NCBI RefSeq assembly: GCF_020184175.1
Contig: NC_065531.1
Location: 55,077,213 to 55,141,212 of the forward strand
Reading direction: 5' to 3'
Source of the DNA: Aphis gossypii
Taxonomy: Eukaryota > Arthropoda > Insecta > Hemiptera > Aphididae
DNA length: 64,000 nt
Each line of letters opens with the position of its first letter. The stretch's first letter is position 1. The translations under genes and the position numbers were made by a program. Positions 28,772 to 40,500 of this stretch are shown here, in pieces. Under the pieces are notes generated by a model. That model did no database searches. It saw nothing but the letters and a program-made list of their open reading frames with translations, and was not told where the DNA came from.

Positions 28772-29328
28772 TAAAAACATAAATTGTATAAAATTGTTAG
28801 AAATCGTCGTGAATGAAGTTTTAGTTTGTTGTGATTTCAAATATGTCAATAATACAATGTCATAAATTTATTTATTATTATTTTTTTTTTTTAATTTTGA
28901 AGGTTTTGAAACCTGATGATAGATCACTATCGTTACATACTTACATCATAATTTTATTTATATTTAGATGAACAGCTGCAATTTTCGTAAACTTCTTTAT
29001 AACAATATATATCAAAAAATAAATCTATGGCTCCTCAGTGATAATTAAATTCAGTGTAGTTATTATAAAGAGTATAATACGTGAAATAATTTTTGATGCA
29101 ACTTTTCGGCAAAGAATACTACGCGTAATGTGAAAAGAAAAATCGAAAAAAGTTCTAAAATCAATTAAAAGTTTTTATAAGTGTGTATATCGTTTATATA
29201 TCTATAACACACGAAATGATCGAGTGCTTTTCCTATATTACGTCGATTAAACATCAAAATCTTCAATTCGTTCAAGAACTCTTCGAAACAATTCTTAAAA
29301 TATATAAAGCACCTCATGCGTTTATATA

Positions 29329-29352
29329 ATATATATATATATATATATATAT
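29329..29352. repeat. (AT)12 microsatellite
   Basis: Twelve uninterrupted AT units. Confidence 0.95.
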
Positions 29353-29798
29353 GCGTATATTTGAATTATTATTGATTGTTACTTCATCAAAACAATGTGG
29401 TTAAAAGGTCATTAGATCAATTTCAATTAGATCAAAAACGATAAATTTTAATTATAATACAATTACAAATAATATTATTAGGTGGTATCTATTTGTTCTG
29501 TATTAGCGGTATACGTATAATATTATTTATTTACGATTCTGTCACTTTTTTTAAAACTACTATATATTTTAATCGAAATAAATCGACTATACAATATAGT
29601 CATTTATAAATAGTTTTTACTTATCATTATGATTAAATTATATTATAAAAAATGATTGTTTAATATTTCGAACACAGTTTTTGTATATTTTATACCTATA
29701 TGATGTCGATTTTCTCCATGATTGATGATTAACAAAAAAAAAAAAATTATCCACGTATATATATTTTAATAACAAATAAAGTGGCTAAAATACGAAAT

Positions 29799-29888
29799 AT
29801 GACTAACGAAGGTCATATGGGAATCTTGATAGAAGGTCACGGTAAAGAAGATTTCGATGAATCATTTCTCAGTAGACTTAGGATGTAA
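29799..29888 (+). CDS. Small open frame followed by two polyadenylation signals
   Basis: 29 codons, MTNEGHMGILIEGHGKEDF then DESFLSRLRM and TAA, with a less AT-biased composition (many Gly and Glu codons) than the flanks. AATAAA words at 29944-29949 and 29960-29965 follow within 80 nt. The frame stays open upstream of the ATG for some 15 codons, so it may be the end of an exon. Family unknown. Confidence 0.25.
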   Translation: MTNEGHMGILIEGHGKEDFDESFLSRLRM

Positions 29889-31212
29889 AGATGTTTATAT
29901 AAATATACACAGTGAGACAGTCTTTTAGTTTTATTTTTAATACAATAAATACGGTGTCAAATAAAGATAACCGTTTAAAAATTATTTATTTTAATCTGAA
30001 AACTAACTATTATGTATTTGACTATTTTTTTTTTGTTTTATATTTTTTTTGATGTATAACATTATACCTAGGTTCCGATACATGACAGAATAGTGACAGC
30101 CATTAATTAATTGAGTTAACTTTAATATACGTTGACAGCGACATTCGTGATTATAGAAAATAACCTCTTTTTAATTGAATAAATAATGGTGGTACAACCC
30201 CGGTTTCCGATTCCTAAGCGTAAAAAAGTATCTATACATACATTACGATAATTAGAATATAAGAGTAGATATTTAAAGTTTTTATAGGTACTAGTGTTAA
30301 AATATTTAACTTAAATTGTCTGTTATTTTATTATCAGAAACAGAATATTTATCTAAAAATCTTGTTATAAAATATTTCAAGTATGGAAAACATTATTTTT
30401 TATTTATATTGTTTTAAGTATTAGAAGTTTAGCTGACTGGAGTAAAAAAACTATTTATTTTGCTTTTTAATGAAAAGAAAACATCCATTAAGTAATCTTT
30501 ATTATACGTAAGAATATTTAAATTAAATGTATGTATATTTTTTTGGATATTTAATTAAAAGTATAGATGGTTAAAAAAATTAAAAATTAGTCACGACCTA
30601 GATTTTTTTTTAAGTTTATTTAGATAAATACAGTTCAAAAACTTCAATTTAAGAAAAAAATTGTTTTCAAAATCAAACAAGATCGTATGAATGAAATTAT
30701 TAGTGTAGTCAATGAAATAGCTCACTCCATAGTTTATATATTATATGTCTATGTGCTTACCTATGGATAATTAGTAATATCCAATTATATTACTAAGATG
30801 CGTTGTGGTTAAAAGTTGGCTTAACTAGTCAAACATTTAGTTTAAGAAACATATTGTATAATAAATATGAAAACAACCATTAAGTTTGGAGAACACCAAT
30901 AATTGAGAAGTTTAATGCACAAACAAAAAATAATTATTATAATTACAAATATATAATAATAATCATTAACAGTAATAATAATGAATCTTAAATATTAACA
31001 CCGAAGCCACTTACAATTTAGTGACTAGAAAAAAAAATACACCATGAGTGATGGATTTTTTTTTAGGTGGGCCACGTCATTTTTTAGTGAATTAATAACT
31101 AATAAAATATGCATTACAAGGTCACTGTAACACGTGTGTCATTATAGTACATATCATATTAAGTATAGTAAAGATGATTATACATTTCAATGAAAATCAT
31201 TTTGAATGTCAA

Positions 31213-31257
31213 TCTCTCTCTCTTTCACACACACTCACACAACTCACACACATACAC
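31213..31257. repeat. Compound TC / CA microsatellite
   Basis: A (TC)n run is followed by an imperfect (CA)n run (CACACACACTCACACAAC...). An open frame through it (31174-31401) is low complexity and not a gene. Confidence 0.85.
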
Positions 31258-31515
31258 CAATTATTTTCCCGAGTGTACCTATATATTATAAGTGTAGGTC
31301 CGTGTACGTATAATATAATTGTATTTAATATTAATACACGTATTCATAGCGTTCTGTATTTATACCAATGCTTGAACGAGACAAAATATAATGTTAACTA
31401 ACTAAAAATACGAGTTAAATATAATTAGTCGTATTTCATTATTATTATTATACAGCTTATATTATATAGTAGTATTATTGATAATGTGAAAATCAAATAA
31501 ATGTTCATTCATAAG

Positions 31516-31713
31516 TCACTTATTATAATAATAATAGGTGTAGTTTGGAATAATATATATAATATCTGAAGTTAAGTTCGAAATCGAGCTGTGTGCAACG
31601 ACGCGAATTAAACCCAAACGAAGGGCATAGAAAATGTAGAGAATTGCCAGTTGAATTTTACGTCCCCTTTTACGTATTTGTAATACAGCTATAAGCGGCC
31701 AAAATCCTAACAC
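31516..31713 (-). CDS. Coding-like segment, hydrophobic, minus strand
   Basis: An open frame of about 65 codons without an ATG start (the first candidate start is GTG). The part at 31704-31560 reads GFWPLIAVLQIRKRGRKIQL, then AILYIFYALRLGLIRVVAHS, mixing hydrophobic and basic residues with balanced codon use. The remainder is AT-rich and low in information. It could be a fragment of a membrane protein or of a retroelement; neither is shown. Confidence 0.2.
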   Translation of the reverse strand: MLGFWPLIAVLQIRKRGRKIQLAILYIFYALRLGLIRVVAHSSISNLTSDIIYIIPNYTYYYYNK

Positions 31714-32742
31714 AGTAATATATTAATACATTACACGTATTCGGGATCTTGGAAACTGGAAAAAAGGTCAGGAAATAATATTTTATTGATTTAGGATTTT
31801 TTGTTTTGGATTAAAATATGATAGGTCATTTAATTTAGGTAACAAAAAATTGTTGAAAAATAAAAAGGTTTCTATATTTTTATATCTATTTTAATTGATA
31901 ATAATTTAATTCATAAGTTTTATAGGTACTAGCAAACATTTAATTATTATTTAAGTAGTTAGTTTTCATAGAACTAACGATAATATCATTATTACATTAA
32001 ATCATTTCGTTTAAAATTATTAACCGATTAATTTATTGTTTTACTTATAATGATTTTAAGAAAATATAATATGTTTGACGAGTAGCTTAAAAAACAAATT
32101 ATTAGAAATAAAATTATTTAAACCAGAAATTATGATGCATGGATAAAAATTAATCAAGTTGAAAAATATGTTTATTGCGAGGTCAGTAAGGTAAGCGGAA
32201 CTAACTATCCTATAATGTGGTCTGTCTGTAGGATAAATATAATAGTGTGCACTTGGATGAACAGTTACCGTATTATTTTAGTACCTATAGAAAACCATTC
32301 GAAAATAAAATAATAACATCTGTCACGTTTGTTCTGTAAAGATCTAGCCTTGCTTACATGCACATTTTACATCATTGTATTATATTTTGTTATTTTGTTG
32401 GTTAGTGAGTATTTAGTAATATTTATAAACAAGTTTAGGTCTGTTGAATAGTCGAATAATATACAATATTTACTATTTATTATAGTTTTAGCGCGTTGTT
32501 TATTAGAATTACACAACGGTGGCAGTACATTATTCATCTGTAAATGATGAGGTAAACTAAATAATATTGTCTTAGGCAAAATGCATTTACTTCATTGTAC
32601 TTTAATCCAAGGACCGATATATTATGCTGAAACGAAAAACAGTGATAAACTTAGAGTATGTTTCATTTATATGGTAAAATAAGAAATAACTTTTTATTTT
32701 TCTATTAAATCACAAGTTTAGGGAAAACAATTATTACAATAA

Positions 32743-32928
32743 TTACCCTTCAGAATATCGTTATACGTATGTATAGTTTTTAATTTAAAAAAACAAAGCA
32801 TTCGATTTCACATAGTTGTGGTGGATGAACAGGATATTTTTCGACGAAGGATTAGGAGAGCAATTTTACATTTAGGCAAAAATACCAACGAGGACGAGAA
32901 CGCAGGTGGACAAGTTGGGATGCCATAA
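32743..32928 (+). CDS. Coding-like segment with nearby AATAAA, possible terminal exon or gene relic
   Basis: 61 codons are open before TAA at 32926-32928, without an early ATG. The last part reads VDEQDIFRRRIRRAILHLGK, then NTNEDENAGGQVGMP. This region is distinctly GC-richer than its flanks and rich in charged residues. A possible acceptor (ttcacatag) ends at 32815, and AATAAA lies at 32941-32946. I do not recognise a domain. Confidence 0.25.
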   Translation, partial: LPFRISLYVCIVFNLKKQSIRFHIVVVDEQDIFRRRIRRAILHLGKNTNEDENAGGQVGMP

Positions 32929-33949
32929 ATCAAAAAATGTAATAAATGCAACAACTATAGAAAAGCGGATAGTGAACACCCGTGTGCCACAGTATATAAA
33001 TTACTAAATTAGTCAATAATAAAAATCGCACATAGTTATGGAAATTTTTATATCGTTGTCTATATTGTACTATAGTTATGATGCTGAATTTAAAATTTAA
33101 ATGTATAATATATATTAAAATAAAGTCAACGCATCATGTTAACGTAAGACTAAAGATTGAAATAATAAAACGGGTGTTGGCAATATTATACGAGACATCT
33201 TCGTTTTTCCTACACGACTTATTACCAGTAAGCTATACTATACTTCCTTATGGTCTTTCGTTCGAAAATGGAGTCAATAAAAATCAAAATCATATTAACT
33301 ACTAAATTTCTCAGGAAACATTAAAAATACATACAATCATGTCTGATGGTACTCAAACATCATACAATATACTATCAAATGTCACGTAATCCTCAATCAT
33401 ATTATACATACTATAATCTTCTGTTACGATTGCTGAACTTGATCGTTTTTAATTCAATTCTGTCGATGCACCTATAAAATTTTTCGATGAGTCATATTGT
33501 GAAATGTATAGTAAAATATAAGGTTATAATTTATAGATATAATGCATACAATTTTCATTTGCGAGGTGGTTCAGAATATTTTAATCAATATCATAAATAA
33601 TTATAGAAATAATAATAATAATAATAAAAATGAAATTTAAAATAACATAATATTACGTATTATTATATACACAAAATGTAACTAACTATACTATACTAAC
33701 TATTACAATAATATATTATATACATTCACGTTTTATAATAATTAATAATAAACATCATAGGACGAACAAACAGGAAAAATATACCATAGTATAGTATATT
33801 AATATATAATATGATTATAATTTATAATATATAGGTAGTATTATAATACAATGTTACATGGTATTGAAAGTATATATATATACATATATTATTTGGTATA
33901 GAAAAACTCAAATATATATTAAAAATTATATATTTGAAATTGTGGCAAT

Positions 33950-34361
33950 AGACCTGAATAAATTGTATATACATAATATATTTAAGTGTTGTATTCTCGA
34001 GGAAACAGCCGTCAGACTTTTATCAAGGGGATAGGTGGGTGGAGGATGATAGGAGACCGCCGGACACGTACGACTAGTATTATTATATTATATCGATAAT
34101 TCCGAGCGCACTCGCCAGCACGTATATTTTTTTTCTGTACACATAATATATTGAAAGCCGTGGTCATATATATATAAATGGGAAAATTTTAACACCAAAT
34201 CGCATTTATATATAAAAACATACTCACACATATAATATGTAACATATATACGTATATCACTAAAGCCAAAATATGAAGACTAAAAAAAAAATATATCTCG
34301 CCTTTGAGCGAGTGTAATGTTATTATAGTCTCGTCTTCGCTGTGTCACCTTAGTAATAAAT
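33950..34361 (-). other. Probable 3' UTR of the GPCR gene
   Basis: This lies immediately downstream of the stop codon in the direction of transcription. It contains a GC-richer block at about 33990-34150, including a G-rich run on the plus strand around 34025-34045, unlike the DNA further left. I saw no clear AATAAA on the minus strand close to the stop, so the true 3' end is unknown. The only nearby variant signal is an ATTAAA at about 33581-33576 (-). Confidence 0.35.
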
Positions 34362-34537
34362 TCACTGAATGTCTTCAGGCGACAGTCCAAAGCTCACATT
34401 GTCTGTCTTCATTGTGGTCATCGTGAATCGGCAAATGTACGTGCCACTTCGGGACGTGTGTGCTGCACGGCGCAGGCGATTCTGCCTGTGCGATCCCCAG
34501 CAAAGGAACAACCGTTTGAATTCATTACGGTATTTGC
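34362..34537 (-). CDS. GPCR last exon: helix 8 and cytoplasmic tail, with stop codon
   Basis: 176 nt (2 + 57 codons + stop). The acceptor is atttttcag and the TGA is at 34364-34362. It encodes GKYRNEFKRLFLCWG, an amphipathic helix 8 with a Cys that could be palmitoylated. A basic stretch (HRQNRLRRAAHTSRS) follows, then a Ser/Thr-containing tail ending SPEDIQ. The Ser/Thr residues could serve receptor kinases and arrestin, but that is inferred from the family. An overlapping open frame on the plus strand (34369-34560) is a shadow. Confidence 0.9.
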
Positions 34538-37500
34538 CTGAAAAATGGATAAACGGATGAAACATTATTTTATTTTTTTCATTCATTTTTATTTGGGTTT
34601 AGTCTGGAGCACCTGGACACACCGTCACACGGTCCAATAACCATCACATAGTACTTATCCTTATCGTATACGATGCTATAACTTGTGTCCTCTCTAAGTA
34701 TTACGAAATCCTAAACTATTTCATTTTTACGTTTCACATGTAAAGACTATTGAACAATTGAAAAAACAAAATTCACAAAAACCTCACCAATTACAAAAAG
34801 ATTCTTTGTTTGAGATCAAATTTATGTAATTACCGTTTCTATATCATTTAATTGACTATCGAGTAATTCAGTCTTTGAATTTTTATAACATATACTATTA
34901 ATAAGTTACAAATTTATAATAAATGGTTAAATATAACCAAAATGTGTGATAAAAATGTTCAGTCATAGTTGTAAATTAAAATTATATACATTATAAAAAA
35001 TATTGCTGTATAAATAACGGATTAATAAGTAATAAATTGAAAATAATACCCAAAGGTATTATGTAAATGTTTGAATAACATTAGCCAAAATATTCAAATA
35101 TTTTTATATATTAACTGAATCTTGGATCACACATTATATGTTTTTACCTTGTTTCAAAATTGAAAAAACGATTGAAAAATATAGTAACATTGAAAAAACA
35201 AATATAAATTGTGCGTTCTCGATCGAATTATAAAAATTATGTTCTCAAACCTATTTTACCATATACGAAGACCCCTCTCTGCATTAAATAGGTATAGATG
35301 TACGATATACGAATATACCTAGGTATTTCACTTATAAAAAAAGTTTTATTTTTTTATTTAAGTACTGATATTCTTTTTACTAAACATTTTAGGTAGATGT
35401 ATGGTAGAAATTATACTAAATATTAAAAATAAATAAATATTAATTAATTTAATTATATATTGGTAACAAAAATTAATATATTTTTTTAAATTTTGGGATG
35501 ATAATGACAATTTTTTAATTTGAAAAATCGCCCATCCTCCTTGAATCTTTTCGGAAAACGCTACTTACTCATTATTGTTAAATGATATAAATACAGAAAT
35601 ACATACACATTAAGTGCTTGAATATTATTATTATCACTATAGATTTATTTTTAGTAAAGTTTATGTGTTCTATTTGATAACAATTTTTAGATAAAATTCC
35701 GTTGGATAATCAAAAATCAATATACATGTATACTAGGGCGAGGTACATACATATGACTACGTTAACTGTTGCACTATTTATGAAAATATAAAAAATAAAA
35801 ATAAATCATATTTTTTATCCAATAATTATATTTACCACTCATAAAATTGTATATCAGCGGGTTCACTGCGCTGTTAGCATAGCACAGCCAATGACTTAAA
35901 TTTGAAACTAGAGCTGTTGCCTGCGACTGTTGAATGCCCACCGTAAATCTATAAACAAACAAAAATACGTTTAATATAAATTATTATACTATATTATGCT
36001 TAATATAATATATTATTTGTTATCATATTATAATAAGATTATTGAGTAAATGTACAACGACTATTCATTATATTATTTACAATATTTTTACCAAAATATA
36101 CCTTTAAACATTTGGCCGAACTTAATACAATTAATTTTACTTTTGAAGTTTAATAGGTACGAGTAAAATACTAATATATACATGGGAATAATTAACTCCA
36201 TACATAGAGAACATCCCCACACTTAGTTTAATTTCAAAACGATTAATAGCAGCTAAAACATATTGAACTATTGAAATTGTGGTTATTGATCTTAAATGCA
36301 TTTAAACTCGTAACGTGAAAATAAATAGAATATAAGCAATCAAACATAAAAATATACTTTTTATTGAAATATTAAAGAGTTGAAATTATTAGAAGGTAGG
36401 TATACATTTGAATTTATATTTTTAATACATTTCTAAAATCCTGAATTATTATATAATAATTACAGTGGCACCTGTTAGGTTGTACAATATATAATACAAT
36501 AATTATCAGTGAAAAAGATACTTTTTATATTTTCATAAATTTTATATTTACTATAGATGCATTGAAACTTATGGAACGACGATAAATCATTATTTAAGGT
36601 TTAAAAAACGCTCTTTAATCAATATTTTATTTTTTAAAGGTATTATTTTCTACTAAACATACCTAATCTATTTCCATTTTATTGTAAAACGTTCCAATGT
36701 AACTAATATATATTAAGTATCTATAAATTCAATGCATAATGCACTAATGTGTTACAAATCTGGTATTAAAGCTTTTTAGACCACGTATTAAAAACGTTAT
36801 AGGTCAAGGACATTGGATGTGTGTATATATATGAATATATATATATATATATAGTTTTACAGTCTAAAAGTAAAATAAAACTAAGGGATTGATGCAGCGG
36901 ATGCTATAAAAAAACAAAGTAATCTTGAAATCAAGGGTTTCTCTAGAGTCTGAACTTTGAATTCCCATGACATTTGTTGTTAATATCCCTTTTTTCTACT
37001 CATCTATAATTCCAATCCATGGCCCAAAAACTATTATTCTTACTAAACACATTAAAATAATTACTTACGGCTGCAATGACTATACTATTATTATTAAAAT
37101 ATAATATATTATCAGAATTTGGTAGAAAAATTATATTCAATATCAACACTACGTATAAAGTCATCGTATACCTATAAGACGTATCGAGTCTAGACTCGTG
37201 ATTGTTATTAATTTTTTCTCGCCAGTCCATTGTTGTGCCATAATAATGGTTTTTCATTTTATAAAAGTTTTTAATATTACAATGAAATATTGTTAAATAT
37301 AGATATAAAATGTAAGTATGGTGAAAAAATAAATTACTCATATTTCAATCAAACGAAATTTTAGTGGAAAATAGACGGAAACATAATATGACAATGTCAT
37401 ATTATACGTATATATAATAACACAAGGTTTTTTTATGTATATGTCTTTATCAATATCGGTATCATAATATTTGCAATGTTTTTTTTATAGCTTGGCACAT

Positions 37501-40500
37501 TCATTATTTACATACTTGCATCTATATGCGATGAGACTTTATACTCGGAGACAATATGACTAACAAGTTTTTCGAAAAAAAGACCAATTGAACGTTATAC
37601 TATTAATTTTTCTTCTCGTTTATATCGAAAACATAATACATAGCAGCAGTCTTTAATCTTGGATTATCTCCATGGCGTATATGTGTATACATAAAAAAAA
37701 CTTCAGTGGGCCTGGAGACGACGATGGCATGCGAAATAAAAACACTCATCATCATATAACCAATCATTACACCAAGTGAAATAGCGTCGTTTTATAACCG
37801 TCACGAATATTTTATTCGTTGTTTTTATTAGCCGTATAATAATGTATTAAGTCAATGGGCTCGTCAAATCGAAATGCTGTCGCTATAATTCTTCAACATC
37901 GCCGCCGTCACTCCCTCTCGCAGACCCCATCACGAGTTATGTCATGCGACATACATCATAAGTGCAATATTATACATAACAGTTAAATATTATGTAAAAT
38001 GTATAACACACGCGTCCTTATATATAAATATACTTTCATACACATATTATTATATTATTGTAAACACTCGATATAGGGTATAACTACAATAACGAGAACA
38101 AAAAAAAACGCGATGGAGTATTGATTCAAAATATGACTATATATAGATAATATATTATGCATAGTATAAACGTGTAAAGCCGCATTCCCATGACTAGTGT
38201 ACTTAGCCGATATTTGGTGCTGGTTATTACTTGCCATGCAGTCGGATCGGCATACTTGTACAATTATTTGTCGCTGGTGAAGTTCCCGAGGGTTGTCGGT
38301 AAATGTGACACAAGTCAAAGGAACGACCAATATTACTCGTATTACTTGTCAAGTACGCCAGTCGTGTGAACACCGTAATTGTGCACTGGTCAAATGTACA
38401 GTTATATTAGCGTATTTGGCAAGTACATCAGTCGTGAGAATGTAGCTTAATGATAACCAACCATGGTCTAATTTCAAGGTAGCATTTCATGGTATTGTGA
38501 CGGGTGGAAATGACCAAATAACGTATTTTTTTTTACAGTACCCGCAGTATGCGATTGGATATCATGATAAAGGATTTTAAAGGAGCACGCCACCCCTCTT
38601 CCATCCCGATGGACTATAAAGTAAATATCACGTAAATGTATTATTTTTTTTCATTACTTAAGATTGTACAAAAAATAATAATAAAAATAACAATATAATC
38701 TAAACAATAATAGGTATCTACAAGTAGGTACGTTCTAAATGTTCCAAATTTAATACAAAACGTAATTTACTATTTGTATATTGAAGACACCGTGGCGTAG
38801 TACAAAGTTTGTACGGCTTACGTTGATTATAATGGGCTTTCAATTAATTTCCGGTTTTAGATTTCTCAGGAGTGGAATCCTTTCCTCACTAATAATTGTT
38901 CTTAATGCTCGATTGTCTCAATTTTCTTTGAATCAATCCTTCCAGAGTCCATGCATTAAACGTCTAAGCCCAGTCTTACTTGCCAACGTCAAATACCGAA
39001 ACCGACAGTATACTATTATAATGTGGCACCCGCCATTGATCTTTTCATAAGACATTGAAATCATTGAATATTCACCAACGTTTCCGCTCCATAATAAAAT
39101 AATAATGCCCTATGCGGCAGTTGTTGACGCAAAATTAACCTTATTCAATTTGATAAATTCATTACCAAAATGAAACATATATAAATTATTTATCATTATA
39201 CAATATACACACTCACTAATGTATGCGTAATTCATCACATCGATTTTCTCGCAATTTAATCGTCGAATTGACAAATACTACAATATAATAAAATAAACAT
39301 TTAAGTTGTCTAACTGTAAATGTTTTAATTAAATTTATTTAACATAATATCATATTATATTATTAAATGATTATTCATAATATACATCCAATGAAAGTTG
39401 TTCTGTCATCTCTCCAACACGATGACATAAAATTTATGTATATATATAAAAAAAAAAATCATAAATTAAAACTAGAATCAATAATTTAATGTACATTTAA
39501 CGAAATCACAATATATTTATCGATTATCTAACTATGTATACTATAATAAATAAAATAGAATATTATTGAGTTTTAAAAACCAATTTTTGATAGCGAAATA
39601 TTCGATTACGTGGCCTAACAGGCTCACGGAAAATCGAATTTTTGGCTGGACATTTTTCCATCGGGTAAAATATTGAGTCTGGTCCAAGTTGATTGTTGGT
39701 CTGTCGATAACAGTAACAAATAATGTCAAAAACGCATACCGACTGCAACCATATATAATAATACTAATACCCGTAGATATGCTTTTACGTAAATCGTTTT
39801 TATCCCTTGAGAATACGACAATACGCGCCCACAATAACGTAGGTATAGCTGAATAAACATTTATTTTTGAACAAAAACGATGATGACTTAAAATCTAAAT
39901 TGAAATACATTATACAACCATAAGACATTAAAGGATTAGGTTATTTACAAATATTTTTAGAGTGTGAAAGTACGTTACTTGACTACTCAAGTAGTATTTT
40001 ATTATATAATCTCTAATTCTCTACGAAACTGAAAAAAAAACAAACAAACAATAATAAATTCATACTACTATAAAGTGAATGGTGCTAACTATTATATTTT
40101 TATTTATTCGGAGTAAGTCATTTACGAAATAAATTTAAAAATTGAAATTCTTATAAAATATTACTGGTACGATTAACATATAAATAGAATATTATATTAT
40201 TATGATATAACATTTTCATTTGAAATACACATATTTATATTATGTAGATGGTAGTTTATAGAACAAAATGAAGACAATAATATATTCCAGCTTATATATT
40301 TGCGCGAATAACTTAATAACTTTTTTGCTTTATATTTTTGTATATATTATAAACGTTATTAAAAATATAATTAAATTTATCATATAAAAATATTTATATT
40401 TTAAATAATGAATCGAATAATAGTAGTATATTGTATATTATACTATATTAGTGTAACTCTAACTCCTACTTCCCATCATAAATTACAACACTTTTATTAT

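Larger units (their letters stand above)
28772..33949. other. AT-rich intergenic DNA between Helitron copy 2 and the GPCR 3' end
   Basis: It contains the microsatellites and the three weak coding-like segments listed separately (29.8, 31.6 and 32.8 kb). Nothing else is recognisable. Very AT-rich between 33.5 and 33.95 kb. Confidence 0.5.

Noticed and set aside
34369..34560. Plus-strand frame opposite the last receptor exon
   Set aside because: Shadow of the minus-strand coding exon.
37000..37341. 113-codon minus-strand frame, one of the longest in the window, with a gtaagt inside near 37068
   Set aside because: The composition is rich in Asn, Ile, Tyr and Phe as expected from AT-rich DNA. 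There is no recognisable motif and it sits in the receptor intron.
38055..38330. 91-codon minus-strand frame
   Set aside because: Most of it lies inside the MITE at 38178-38447, so it reflects repeat composition.
38781..39050. 89-codon plus-strand frame in a GC-richer patch
   Set aside because: No recognisable domain, and the reverse strand looks equally like decayed transposon sequence. Not enough for a gene call.
39541..39834. Overlapping minus-strand frames of 97 and 61 codons
   Set aside because: They run through an imperfect palindrome and have no known motif or splice context.
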